A stretch of 64,000 nt of DNA from Flavobacteriaceae bacterium CRH (GCA_001507425.1 LMAJ01000019.1:1-64000); one strand, 5' to 3'. Numbered from the stretch's first letter, positions 45,778 through 54,851 are shown. Numbers and translations are program-made. Notes: generated by a model not told the origin, from the sequence alone.

Positions 45778-46605
45778 TTATGGTTTTGTATTTTTATATT
45801 CTCCCAAAACCTTTAAATATTCTGCCATAATATTTAATAATGATTTGGCTTTTGCAAAATCTTCGTATTTCTCAAATGTTACATCTACGAAAAATGAATA
45901 TTTCCAGGGTGTTTCAATTTTTGGTAACGACTGAATTTTCGTCAAATTCAATTTACAGTCGCTCATTACATTCAAAACCGCTGCGAGACTTCCTCTTTTG
46001 TGATCTAATTCAAATTTGATTGACGCTCTGTTGATTTGGTTTTCAGGCAAAAATGAATTTTGCTTTTTGATAATCACAAAACGGGTCATATTATTTTTGA
46101 TCGTTTGTATTTCCGGAGCGATTATTTCTAAATCATACATTTCCGAAGCCGTTTTACTTCCAATAGCTGCAATTCCGGTTAATTGTTTTTCCTGAATTCT
46201 TCTTGCTGTTTCAGCCGTATCTTTATCTTCAACCAATTTAATGTTCGGATATTGTTTTAAAAAATCCATGCATTGCAAAAGCGCCATTGGATGCGAATGA
46301 ACTTCTTTTATATCTTCAATTTTTTGACCTTTTAGAGTCATTAAATTTTGGTGAATACTTAAATAATGCTCTCCAATAATGTGTAAATTATTCTTGTCAA
46401 TCAAAGCATAATTCGGAATAATTGGCCCTGCAATCGAATTTTCAATTGCCATAACTGCCTGATCTGTTTTTCCTGAAAGCAGGCTGTCAATTAATTCTTC
46501 AAAAGACAAGCATTCATCAATTTCCACATTTTCAGAGAAATACTCTTTCACAACCTGATGATGAAAAGAACCTTTTATACCTTGTATTGCAATTTTAGTT
46601 GTCAT
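45778..46605 (-). CDS. pheA: Prephenate dehydratase
   Basis: 275 residues. PheA converts prephenate to phenylpyruvate. Catalytic part 1-185: IAIQGIKGSFHHQVVKEYF, AIENSIAGPI and the segment TRFVIIKKQ before the linker. ACT domain 195-275 with RGSLAAVLNVMSDCKLNLTKIQSLP, the Phe-binding regulatory site. The chorismate mutase activity is in the DAHP synthase protein instead. It is the first gene of the aromatic operon and is preceded by an attenuator-like leader (46612-46812). Confidence 0.95.
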   Translation of the reverse strand: MTTKIAIQGIKGSFHHQVVKEYFSENVEIDECLSFEELIDSLLSGKTDQAVMAIENSIAGPIIPNYALIDKNNLHIIGEHYLSIHQNLMTLKGQKIEDIKEVHSHPMALLQCMDFLKQYPNIKLVEDKDTAETARRIQEKQLTGIAAIGSKTASEMYDLEIIAPEIQTIKNNMTRFVIIKKQNSFLPENQINRASIKFELDHKRGSLAAVLNVMSDCKLNLTKIQSLPKIETPWKYSFFVDVTFEKYEDFAKAKSLLNIMAEYLKVLGEYKNTKP

Positions 46606-46611
46606 ATATTC

Positions 46612-46640
46612 AAAAAAAAATCCTGATTTTCATCAGGATT
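46612..46640 (-). terminator. Attenuator terminator before pheA
   Basis: On the minus strand AATCCTGAT, loop GAAA, ATCAGGATT, then at least seven U. The 9-bp stem has a GNRA-type tetraloop. The U run ends 6 bp before the pheA ATG, so the hairpin sits in the 5' leader of the gene it precedes. Its first arm overlaps ACAATCCT (46642-46635), which is complementary to AGGATTGT inside the leader ORF (46695-46688), giving a mutually exclusive antiterminator. Confidence 0.8.
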
Positions 46641-46672
46641 GTATATTAGTTTTATTTGTCTTTTAAATTTTC

Positions 46673-46753
46673 TCAAATAACCATAGCACAATCCTTACTT
46701 CTACTAAAGAAGAAATAAAAAGAGTTGCTAAAATAAAAACGGTTACTAGACAT
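46673..46753 (-). CDS. Phe/Tyr-rich leader peptide of the pheA operon
   Basis: A 26-codon ORF with ATG at 46753 and TGA at 46675-46673. Residues 6-16 read FYFSNSFYFFF: six Phe and two Tyr codons out of eleven. Codons 20-22 (AAG GAT TGT) contain AGGATTGT, the antiterminator strand. A small hairpin CTTCT-TTAGT-AGAAG lies over codons 15-19. This is the layout of amino acid biosynthetic leader peptides such as pheL. When charged tRNA-Phe is scarce, the ribosome would stall in the Phe run and free the antiterminator. This mechanism is inferred from sequence, not shown. Confidence 0.78.
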   Translation of the reverse strand: MSSNRFYFSNSFYFFFSRSKDCAMVI

Positions 46754-46782
46754 TTTGTTTGTGTATTTCAATAAATTCTCTG

Positions 46783-46812
46783 CGAATGTATAAATTATTT
46801 TCACTGCACCAA
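46783..46812 (-). promoter_or_regulatory. Predicted promoter of the pheA leader
   Basis: TTG (46812-46810), 19-base spacer, TACATTCG (46790-46783) on the minus strand; one mismatch to TAnnTTTG. It would start transcription some 25-30 nt before the leader ATG. Confidence 0.45.
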
Positions 46813-47129
46813 AAAAAATATTGCATTTTATGAAACAAAAAAGGATTTCTTAACAAATTTATCAAGTTTTGTATGATAATATAAAAAAAATGACCTAAAA
46901 TAAGATTTTCAGAAAGAGATTTTTTAGATCCTTAGTTGCTATCCCGAAGTTTTGGGACTGAGATTTTAGATTTTTTGAAATTAATATAATGCTTTTTCGC
47001 AATCTTGTCATTCTGAGGCACGAAGAATCACACAAGCAATTCGACAAAGATTGAAGCTAATTCTGTGCGGAGCTTCTATTGTGATTCTTCGTGCCTCAGA
47101 ATGACAAATAATGAGATATTTGAATAAAC
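46813..47129. other. Intergenic region upstream of the pheA leader
   Basis: About 317 bp. The left half is AT-rich without signals; a family B structured repeat occupies 47005-47107. The upstream gene (DUF1501 protein) ends at 47130. Confidence 0.6.
47005..47107. repeat. Dispersed structured repeat family B, copy 2
   Basis: Arms TTGTCATTCTGAGGCACGAA and its complement ending in AATGACAA, with GAATCACA/TGTGATTC next to the loop. In reverse orientation it shares the loop motifs CACAATAGAA and CAATCTTTGTCGA with 14117-14219, while the arms differ in compensating positions. Confidence 0.8.
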
Positions 47130-48296
47130 TTAAAACAATCCGGAAACCGGTTTATTCTTAATCCCAATTTTAGAATAGTCGAAATTCATTTTTTGTTGTA
47201 ATAATGAAGCATATACACTTCTAAAGTCAATTTCATATTTTAAATCCCCATTATCTAAATCAGATAAATTTGGATTATTGCCCAAAATTGTACCTTTATT
47301 ATTTCCTCCAATAATAAACATTGGTGCCGCAGTTCCGTGATCGGTTCCGTTTCCGTTGTCTTTTACTCTTCTTCCAAATTCAGAAAACACAACAATTGTT
47401 ACATTTTGAAGCAATTGAGCCTGTTTTAAATCCTGATAAAAACTATAAATTGCATCGTTTAGGTCTTTTAATTTTTTTTCATGTAACACTAATTGATTGT
47501 CATGCGTATCAAATCCGCTGAGCGAAGTGTAATATACTTTTGAATTCAAATTTCCTTTTATCAATCTGCCAATCCATTCCAGGTTTTTGGATATTTCCGT
47601 TTTTGGATAACTTATTTCTGATTTTGATTTCGCTAATGCTTTCTGAATTTCATCTGATCCTTGTGTAATTGAATTGGCAATTTTTCGAACAAAATCTAAT
47701 TGAGGATTATCAGATAGTTTTATATTTTCTCCCTTGTTCAACTTTATTTTAAAATTATTCGGATCTTTTACAGTAATCGAATTGAGCTCAGATCCTTTTA
47801 ATGCAAGACTATCTATTGAATCTAAATTTATTCCTGCCGTTGCCTGATGTTCCTTGCATTGCAAATCTAAATAACGCCCTAACCAGCCTTCATTCAAATA
47901 TTTATTAGAATCTGTTGCGGTTTGCCAAATTTCCTGACTTCGAAAATGCGAACGAATGGGCTCCGGATATCCCACATTTTGAATTACGGTTAGGTCTCCG
48001 TTTTGCTGCATTTGTGCAAAATCTTTTAATGACGGATGAAATGCCATTCCGTTATTTTTACCCGCAACTACATCTTTATTTATTGCAATTTTAGTTCTCA
48101 ACTCGTAATAAAGCGGATTATCATACGGAATAAAAGTATTAAGGCCGTCATTTCCTCCGTTTAGCTGTACAAAAACAATACACTGTTCGCCAACTACCAA
48201 ATTATTTTGCGAACCAAAAGCATGCAAAAACTCCGGAAGCACTAATAAACCTCCTGTAAATGTTCCTGTAAGGGTCAAAAAATCTCTTCTGTTCAT
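47130..48296 (-). CDS. DUF1501 domain protein
   Basis: 388 residues. The start MNRRDFLTLTGTFTGGLL is a twin-arginine-like signal. The body is of the DUF1501 type, a sulfatase-like/alkaline phosphatase-like fold: VFVQLNGGNDGLNTFIPYDNP, GLSGFDTHDNQ and VVFSEFGRRVKDNGNGTDHGTAAPMFIIGG. Presumed periplasmic; no substrate is established. It follows the DUF1800 gene by 12 bp, the usual pairing of these two families. Confidence 0.9.
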   Translation of the reverse strand: MNRRDFLTLTGTFTGGLLVLPEFLHAFGSQNNLVVGEQCIVFVQLNGGNDGLNTFIPYDNPLYYELRTKIAINKDVVAGKNNGMAFHPSLKDFAQMQQNGDLTVIQNVGYPEPIRSHFRSQEIWQTATDSNKYLNEGWLGRYLDLQCKEHQATAGINLDSIDSLALKGSELNSITVKDPNNFKIKLNKGENIKLSDNPQLDFVRKIANSITQGSDEIQKALAKSKSEISYPKTEISKNLEWIGRLIKGNLNSKVYYTSLSGFDTHDNQLVLHEKKLKDLNDAIYSFYQDLKQAQLLQNVTIVVFSEFGRRVKDNGNGTDHGTAAPMFIIGGNNKGTILGNNPNLSDLDNGDLKYEIDFRSVYASLLQQKMNFDYSKIGIKNKPVSGLF

Positions 48297-48308
48297 AACG
48301 TTGCGTTT

Positions 48309-49703
48309 TTAAATCAGTTGATATTCCGGCAATTTTGTAATGTAATTAAACAATCGAACAACCGCAAAATTGGCATGCTGCTCTTTTGGATCAAAATCAT
48401 ATTTCAGTAAACTTTCCATGTCTTTTTGCATCGAATCACTTATTCTAAAGACTAATCTGTTGGATAATTCTGTAATAATCGTTTTGTTATTTCCATCAGT
48501 ATCAAAATCTATTTTTACTTCGAATTTTTCATAATCTGATTTTGGCTTTTCGCCTTCATTCATACTATTTATTACCTTTTTCGTAACACTTCTACCGCTG
48601 CAAAGTATATCTGATATGTTATTTCTTTGCAAATAAATTTGAGAAGTCAACCATGAATTTCCGCCATCCCAGCCTTTTACACTCTTCTGATTATACAAAT
48701 CCATTCCTTGCTGCTTCAAAAAATTCATAATCATTATATCGTCAACATTGGCAATTTGCAATTCTTCTACTAACTGCAGAATATAATTTAATGGATTTTT
48801 GATTTTAGTTCCAGAGGTTTCTTTCTTATATTCTTCCATGAAAATTTTAGTCAGCAAAGGTTCGATTTCAAACTTTACTTTTCTAAAATAATCTCCATAA
48901 TAAATTACCAAATCTTGTGACGGATTATCATATATAAACCATTTCAGAATTTTTCTTGTAATTAAATATGGAATGTTTTTTTGTTCAAAAATAATATCGA
49001 CTAAATCATCTGATTTCCAGTTTCCGGTTTTCCCGAAATAAGTTTTATCGGTATTATCTTCGTCTGCTTTTCTATAAACTGCTCCATTATCACCAACATT
49101 TAATCCTGCTAAAGCTTTTGCGCCTTCTTTAATATCGCTTTCAGTATAATTTCCAATTCCGATAGTAAACAATTCTAATAATTCACGGCTTAGGTTTTCG
49201 TTGTTTTTACCTTTTTTGTTGTCGCTATTATCAAGATATTTCACCATTGCATTCGACTTCAGAACCTGTTTGGTTAGTTCTCTAAAATTCCCAAAAGCAT
49301 TTTCACGCAAAATCATATCATGTTTATAGATCCAATAATTGACGTTTATTTTTTGAGAAGTTGATACAAAATGGTTGTGCCAGAAACAAACTATACTTTC
49401 ACGAAGCGGAAATTCGCTGGTTCGCATTTTCTCGATCCACCATTTTTTTTGTTCAATGCGAGAGTTTGCTTCTTTTTTGAGAATATTTTTCTTGGTTTCC
49501 GGATCAGCATTTTTTTTGGATGCGTTAAATTCCCTGAGCTCAACCATTGTTTTAGGATCTTCGTTTAAAAAAGCGGGAAGCTCTTTGTCAAACTTTGATT
49601 CATAAGAATGCTTTAGAAATTTTTCTAATCCTAGTTTTTCAATTTTATCGGCTTCTTTGCCAGAAAAACCCAATCGTAACGACCAAAGATTGCTTTTATT
49701 CAT
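48309..49703 (-). CDS. DUF1800 domain protein
   Basis: 464 residues. RLGFSGKEADKIEKLGLEKFL at the start, MRTSEFPLRESIVCFWHNHFVS, NLSRELLELFTIGIGNYTESDIKEGAKALAG and the C-terminal GWDGGNSWLTS match the DUF1800 family. DUF1800 and DUF1501 genes nearly always sit together and may act on an extracellular or periplasmic target that is still unknown. Confidence 0.9.
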   Translation of the reverse strand: MNKSNLWSLRLGFSGKEADKIEKLGLEKFLKHSYESKFDKELPAFLNEDPKTMVELREFNASKKNADPETKKNILKKEANSRIEQKKWWIEKMRTSEFPLRESIVCFWHNHFVSTSQKINVNYWIYKHDMILRENAFGNFRELTKQVLKSNAMVKYLDNSDNKKGKNNENLSRELLELFTIGIGNYTESDIKEGAKALAGLNVGDNGAVYRKADEDNTDKTYFGKTGNWKSDDLVDIIFEQKNIPYLITRKILKWFIYDNPSQDLVIYYGDYFRKVKFEIEPLLTKIFMEEYKKETSGTKIKNPLNYILQLVEELQIANVDDIMIMNFLKQQGMDLYNQKSVKGWDGGNSWLTSQIYLQRNNISDILCSGRSVTKKVINSMNEGEKPKSDYEKFEVKIDFDTDGNNKTIITELSNRLVFRISDSMQKDMESLLKYDFDPKEQHANFAVVRLFNYITKLPEYQLI

Positions 49704-49840
49704 AACGCAGGAATTATTTATAATAAGACTTTATTTTTTCTTAAAGGTTTAATCTAAGGTTCTGAGATGCTAATGTGTTAAGGTTTAGAACGAGATTTTT
49801 TTGTGGATATTGTTTATTTATATTCAGCAATCATAGTCAA

Positions 49841-49917
49841 ACATAGTCCGTGGTTTCAACCACGGGAATACAATGCGTTAATCCAATCGTTCCCGTGGTT
49901 GAAACCACAGGCTATGT
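49841..49917. repeat. Dispersed palindrome family C, copy 3
   Basis: 77 bp from ACATAGTCC to GGCTATGT. The inner hairpins read GTGGTTTCAACCAC and GTGGTTGAAACCAC, i.e. the G-T-G-G/C-C-A-C version of the ACGG/CCGT seen in copies 1 and 2. Confidence 0.8.
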
Positions 49918-49930
49918 TATAATACAATGT

Positions 49931-50140
49931 CTAATTTGATTTATTATAACCCAATGCAATCGCTATTGCTTCTAAACCAACCGGATGTTTGTCGTAGGAA
50001 CTGACCACCAATTCATTCTCTAAAATTTGATTTCTCTCTATTTGAATCGCTAGAGATAAAATTTCGAAATCAGATAATTTAGGATACTCTTCCTTTAGTT
50101 GTTTTGCAATTTTACTGTAATCTTGAATAGTAATTTTCAT
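49931..50140 (-). CDS. Small hypothetical protein
   Basis: 69 residues, charged and helical (IQDYSKIAKQLKEEYPKLSDFEILSLAIQIERNQIL), no signal or membrane segment. No family recognised. Codon use and a plausible start support a real gene. It follows nrdA by about 140 bp with a terminator-like hairpin between. Confidence 0.5.
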   Translation of the reverse strand: MKITIQDYSKIAKQLKEEYPKLSDFEILSLAIQIERNQILENELVVSSYDKHPVGLEAIAIALGYNKSN

Positions 50141-50198
50141 TTAATTATTTTCTTTAAAAGTAATTATTTTATTACAAATAACTATTAATTAAATAAAA

Positions 50199-50227
50199 AA
50201 AGCAGCTATCATTACAATAACTGCTTT
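50199..50227 (-). terminator. Terminator of nrdA
   Basis: On the minus strand AAAGCAG (50227-50221) pairs with CTGCTTT (50205-50199) and is followed by T's. It lies 56 bp after the nrdA stop. The loop is long. Confidence 0.55.
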
Positions 50228-50282
50228 CTATAAATTAAGAATAAATCTTTCTTCTTTATTCTATTATCTTTTCTCTAAAAAA

Positions 50283-52673
50283 TTAACTTCCACACATTTC
50301 ACAATCCTCAGGATCTGCGGCTTGTGCTTTTAATAACATTGCTTTATAATCTTCTACGTTAATAGATTCATTTTCTGCAACTAAAGTTGGAACTTCTTCT
50401 TTTTTATCGTTGTTTAAGGTGAATTTAATCGCATCTACTGCAGATTTTGTTCTTAGGTAATACATTCCTGTTTTTAAACCTGATTGCCAAGCGTAAAAGT
50501 GCATTGACGTTAGTTTAGAATAGTTTGCATCCTGCATGAACAAATTCAACGATTGCGACTGGTCAATAAAATAACCTCTTTGACGAGACATATCGATAAT
50601 GTCTTTCATCGACATTTCCCAAACGGTTTTGTATAGTTCTTTTAAGTCTTGCGGAATCACATCAATGTTTTGAACTGATCCGTTATGACGCATAATTTCT
50701 TGTTTTAAATCTTCGTTCCACAAACCTAATTTTACTAAATCTTCTAGTAAGTGTTTGTTTACCACGATAAATTCTCCAGACAATACACGACGTGTGTAAA
50801 TGTTTGATGTATAAGGTTCGAAAGCTTCGTTGTTTCCTAAAATTTGAGAAGTCGAAGCAGTTGGCATTGGCGCAACTAATAAAGAGTTACGAACTCCGTG
50901 TTCTACAACTTCTTTTCTTAATGAAGCCCAGTCCCAACGACCAGATAATTCTTCGTCTTTCATTCCCCACATATTGTATTGAAATTCTCCTTTAGACATT
51001 GGAGAACCTTCAAATGTAGAATATGGTCCTTCTTCTTTTGCCATTTCCATAGAAGCGGTTACGGCTGCGAAGTATAAAGTTTCGAAAATTTCCTGGTTTA
51101 ATGTTTTTGCTTCATCACTTGTAAACGGCATACGCAACATAATAAAAGCATCTGCTAAACCTTGAACACCTAAACCAACCGGACGATGACGTAAGTTTGA
51201 ATTTTCAGCTTCTTTTACCGGATAATAGTTTCTGTCGATTACTTTGTTCAGGTTACGGGTTACACGTTTTGTAACATTGTAAAGTGCTTCGTGATCAAAT
51301 TTTCCGTTATCAATAAACATTGGTAATGAAATAGACGCTAAGTTACAAACTGCGATTTCATCTTTAGAAGTGTACTCCATAATCTCAGTACACAAGTTAG
51401 ATGAACGAATTGTTCCTAAATTCTTGTGGTTCGATTTACGGTTTGCCGCATCTTTATACAACATGTAAGGTGTTCCTGTTTCGATTTGCGATTCAAGGAT
51501 TTTCTCCCATAATTCACGTGCACGAATGGTTTTTCTACCTTTTCCTCTAAATTCATAATCAAGGTACATTGCTTCGAATTCTTCTCCGTAAACATCATAA
51601 AGTCCAGGACATTCGTTCGGGCACATTAAAGTCCATGATGCATCTTCCTGTACACGTTTCATGAATAAATCTGAAGTCCACATAGCGAAGAATAAATCTC
51701 TTGCACGCATTTCTTCTTTTCCAGTATTTTTCTTTAAATCCAGGAATTCGAAGATATCCGCATGCCATGTTTCGATGTAAATCGCAAAACTACCTTTACG
51801 TTTTCCACCACCCTGATCTACGTAACGAGCTGTGTCGTTGAATACTCTCAACATCGGCACAATTCCGTTTGAAGTTCCGTTTGTACCACGAATATAAGAT
51901 CCTGTTGCACGAACGTTATGAATAGAAAGACCAATTCCTCCCGCTGATTGCGAGATTTTAGCCGTTTGTTTTAACGTATCGTAAATACCATCAATACTAT
52001 CATCCTGCATTGCCAAAAGGAAACAAGAAGACATTTGTGGTTTTGGAGTTCCTGCATTAAACAACGTTGGCGTTGCATGCGTAAAGAACTTTTTAGACAT
52101 TAAATCGTAAGTTTCGATTACTGATTTTAAATCGTCTAAGTGGATACCAACCGAAACACGCATCAACATATGTTGTGGTCTTTCAACGATTTTTCCGTTT
52201 ATTTTCAACAAATACGAACGCTCTAAGGTTTTGAAACCAAAGTAATCGTAGTTGAAATCTCTTGTATAAATGATATGAGAATCAAGGAAAGCTGAGTTTT
52301 CCTGAATTACTTTAAATACTTCATCCGAAAGTAATGGCGCTTCCTGACCATTTCTTGGATTTACGTAATTGTACATATCTTTCATCGTTTCTGAAAACGA
52401 CTTTTTTGTATTTGAATGTAGGTTTGAAATCGCCACACGAGCTGCCAATTGCGCATAATCTGGATGTGCAATAGTCATAGATGCCGCCGTTTCTGCTGCA
52501 AGATTATCAAGTTCAGAAGTTGAAACTCCGTCATACAATCCTTCGATAACTCTCATGGCTACCTTAACAGGATCTACAAGCTCATTAAGCCCGTAACACA
52601 ATTTTTTAATTCTTTCTGTAATCTTATCAAACATTACGGGCTCTTTATGGCCATCTCTTTTTACTACATACAT
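50283..52673 (-). CDS. nrdA: Class Ia ribonucleoside-diphosphate reductase, alpha subunit
   Basis: 796 residues. NrdA reduces ribonucleotides to deoxyribonucleotides. An ATP-cone allosteric domain is at residues 1-95 (MYVVKRDGHKEPVMFDKITERI). Active-site features: SSCFLLAM, SAGGIGLSIHNVRA, NLCTEIMEYTSKDEIAVCNLASI and a C-terminal CEMC pair that takes electrons from thioredoxin or glutaredoxin. nrdB lies 265 bp upstream in the same direction. Confidence 0.96.
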   Translation of the reverse strand: MYVVKRDGHKEPVMFDKITERIKKLCYGLNELVDPVKVAMRVIEGLYDGVSTSELDNLAAETAASMTIAHPDYAQLAARVAISNLHSNTKKSFSETMKDMYNYVNPRNGQEAPLLSDEVFKVIQENSAFLDSHIIYTRDFNYDYFGFKTLERSYLLKINGKIVERPQHMLMRVSVGIHLDDLKSVIETYDLMSKKFFTHATPTLFNAGTPKPQMSSCFLLAMQDDSIDGIYDTLKQTAKISQSAGGIGLSIHNVRATGSYIRGTNGTSNGIVPMLRVFNDTARYVDQGGGKRKGSFAIYIETWHADIFEFLDLKKNTGKEEMRARDLFFAMWTSDLFMKRVQEDASWTLMCPNECPGLYDVYGEEFEAMYLDYEFRGKGRKTIRARELWEKILESQIETGTPYMLYKDAANRKSNHKNLGTIRSSNLCTEIMEYTSKDEIAVCNLASISLPMFIDNGKFDHEALYNVTKRVTRNLNKVIDRNYYPVKEAENSNLRHRPVGLGVQGLADAFIMLRMPFTSDEAKTLNQEIFETLYFAAVTASMEMAKEEGPYSTFEGSPMSKGEFQYNMWGMKDEELSGRWDWASLRKEVVEHGVRNSLLVAPMPTASTSQILGNNEAFEPYTSNIYTRRVLSGEFIVVNKHLLEDLVKLGLWNEDLKQEIMRHNGSVQNIDVIPQDLKELYKTVWEMSMKDIIDMSRQRGYFIDQSQSLNLFMQDANYSKLTSMHFYAWQSGLKTGMYYLRTKSAVDAIKFTLNNDKKEEVPTLVAENESINVEDYKAMLLKAQAADPEDCEMCGS

Positions 52674-52938
52674 AAGCTTACTTTATTTTAGTTATTGAAA
52701 AAATGAAAGTCTCTAGAAAACGAATTCCAGTACTTAAACATTGTGTGTTTTTTAATTATTTTTTGAGAATTACAGCATTCTCAATAGCTGCCCTGTTCAA
52801 ATCTGAAATCAGATCGAAAATGTGTCAAAAATTATTGAATCTACGATTTGGGAAAGAGATTCTTAAAATGTTTTTATTGTAAAATCTTAATCTTTTCTTT
52901 AGTGCTTATTCGGGGTAAAACACTAAATATCTTGTTGT

Positions 52939-53955
52939 CTAAAAATCTGCATCAAATGAAATTTTCTGAGCATCGCTATCTGTGTTCATCACACCAGATT
53001 TTTGATACTCGGCAACACGTTTTTCAAAGAAATTAGTTTTTCCCTGAAGAGAAATCATATCCATAAAATCAAACGGATTCGCTGATCCATAAACACGCTC
53101 GCAACCTAATTCTACTAACAATCTGTCAGCAACAAATTCTAAATATTGCGTCATTAAAACGGCATTCATTCCAATTAAACTTACCGGAAGAGATTCTGTT
53201 ACAAACTCTCTTTCAATATCTAAAGCATTAACAATGATTTCTTTAATTCTGTCTTTTGGAACTTTGTTAATCAAGTGATGGTTATGCAAGTGAACTGCAA
53301 AATCACAGTGTACACCTTCATCACGAGAAATTAATTCATTAGAAAAAGTCAAACCTGGCATTAAACCACGTTTTTTCAACCAATAAATTGAACAAAAAGC
53401 ACCAGAGAAAAAGATTCCTTCAACAGCAGCAAAAGCAATTAACCTTTCAGCAAAAGAATCAGAATCGATCCATTTCAAAGCCCAGTCTGCTTTTTTCTTA
53501 ATGGCAGGAAAAACTTCCAAAGCATTAAACAATTCTGCTTTTTCTGCTTCATCTTTTACGTAAGTGTCAATCAATAAAGAATACGTTTCACTATGAATGT
53601 TTTCCATCATGATTTGAAAACCATAGAAAAATTTAGCCTCGGCATATTGAACTTCGTTAACAAAGTTCTCAGCAAGATTTTCGTTTACGATTCCGTCAGA
53701 AGCTGCGAAGAAAGCTAAAATATGTTTGATAAAATATCTTTCATCATCGCTCAACTTATTATTCCAGTCAGTCAGGTCTTGGTGCAAATCGATTTCTTCA
53801 GCAGTCCAAAAACTAGCTTCCATCTTCTTATACCATTCCCAAATATCATGATGTTTGATAGGAAAAATAACGAAACGATTCTTGTTTTCTTGTAAAATTG
53901 GCTCGACTTGCGACATGGCTTTTATGTTTAATTTTTGTATTGAATTTTTACTCAT
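52939..53955 (-). CDS. nrdB: Class Ia ribonucleoside-diphosphate reductase, beta subunit
   Basis: 338 residues. NrdB carries the dinuclear metal site and the tyrosyl radical. Motifs: FWTAEEIDLHQDLTDW, AASDGIVNENL, QIMMENIHSETYSLL, AVEGIFFSGAFCSIYWLKK and RDEGVHCDFAVHLHNHH; the C-terminal tail DAQKISFDADF should bind NrdA. An internal start at 53916 (MSQVEPIL) is at least as likely as 53955: a TCTTTG element lies only 12 bp upstream of the outer start, leaving almost no leader for it. Confidence 0.95.
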   Translation of the reverse strand: MSKNSIQKLNIKAMSQVEPILQENKNRFVIFPIKHHDIWEWYKKMEASFWTAEEIDLHQDLTDWNNKLSDDERYFIKHILAFFAASDGIVNENLAENFVNEVQYAEAKFFYGFQIMMENIHSETYSLLIDTYVKDEAEKAELFNALEVFPAIKKKADWALKWIDSDSFAERLIAFAAVEGIFFSGAFCSIYWLKKRGLMPGLTFSNELISRDEGVHCDFAVHLHNHHLINKVPKDRIKEIIVNALDIEREFVTESLPVSLIGMNAVLMTQYLEFVADRLLVELGCERVYGSANPFDFMDMISLQGKTNFFEKRVAEYQKSGVMNTDSDAQKISFDADF

Positions 53956-54252
53956 TCAATGGAGTACAAAGATTGTCAATTATCGCTAAAAATGAAAGCC
54001 AAACTTATTCACAATTTGACGTAGTTTTTAACAACGCAGCAAAATGGGGATGTTTTCTGTAAAATAATTAAATTATTGTAAATGAGTATTTTAATATTGT
54101 CATTACCACCATAACACTACTATAAAATAGAGTCTTTTTAAATGAAAAGCAAGAAAAAATCAATTGTTTTTCAAAGTTTTTTTGAATGGAATTTCAATTT
54201 TTTTTAAGTGTATTTTTTGCACTTTCCAACCACAGTAATGGCTACCGAATTT

Positions 54253-54822
54253 TTATGAATTTTTTAGTTCTTCTGCAACTTTTTCAAGCTCTAAATACCA
54301 GTCTTCGCCAAAGCGACGAATTAGTGCTTCTTTAACAAATTTATATACCGGAACTTCCAGTTCTTTACCTAAAGAACAGGCATCATCACAAATATCCCAT
54401 TTGTCATAATTCACCGCAGCGAACTCTGTAAAATCTTTTACGCGAATTGGGTATAAATGACAGGAAACTGGTTTTTTCCAATCTACTATTCCTTGATTAT
54501 AGGCTTGCTCGATTCCACAAAGAGCCGTTTTTCCGTCAAAAATAACGTAGGCACAATCTTTCTCATCAATTAATGGCGTTTCAAGATCACCATCGGTTCC
54601 TTTTACCCAGGTTCCCTGCGCTTCGATTGCAGCAATTCCTTCTTTACGTAAAAAGGGTTTTACTTTAGGGTAAATTTCTTCCATGATTTTAGTCTCAGCT
54701 TCGCTCAAAGGCGCACCGGCATCTCCGTCAACACAGCAAGCTCCTTTACAAGCTGACAAGTTGCATACAAATTCTTTTTCAAGAATATCCTCTGAAATAA
54801 TGGTTTTACCTAATTGAAACAT
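54253..54822 (-). CDS. DUF3109 family cysteine-rich protein
   Basis: 189 residues when the start is taken at 54822 (MFQLGKTIISEDIL). A longer frame exists to 54864, but its start would lie inside the promoter element at 54852-54859, so the inner ATG is preferred. Conserved cysteines C20, C25, C29, C30 (CNLSACKGACC), plus ALCGIEQAY, SCHLYPIRV and CDDACSLG. The YkgJ-related pattern suggests metal or Fe-S binding; function unknown. Confidence 0.85.
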   Translation of the reverse strand: MFQLGKTIISEDILEKEFVCNLSACKGACCVDGDAGAPLSEAETKIMEEIYPKVKPFLRKEGIAAIEAQGTWVKGTDGDLETPLIDEKDCAYVIFDGKTALCGIEQAYNQGIVDWKKPVSCHLYPIRVKDFTEFAAVNYDKWDICDDACSLGKELEVPVYKFVKEALIRRFGEDWYLELEKVAEELKNS

Positions 54823-54851
54823 GATAATAAAATACTGAAATTTATAAAGTG

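Noticed and set aside
27166..49917. Family C repeats as a CRISPR array
   Set aside because: Copies are many kilobases apart, single, and palindromic; there are no spacers or cas genes.
54207..54225. Hairpin AAGTG..CACTT after the DUF3109 gene as a terminator
   Set aside because: It is followed by A, not T, on the transcribed strand and the stem is only 5 bp.
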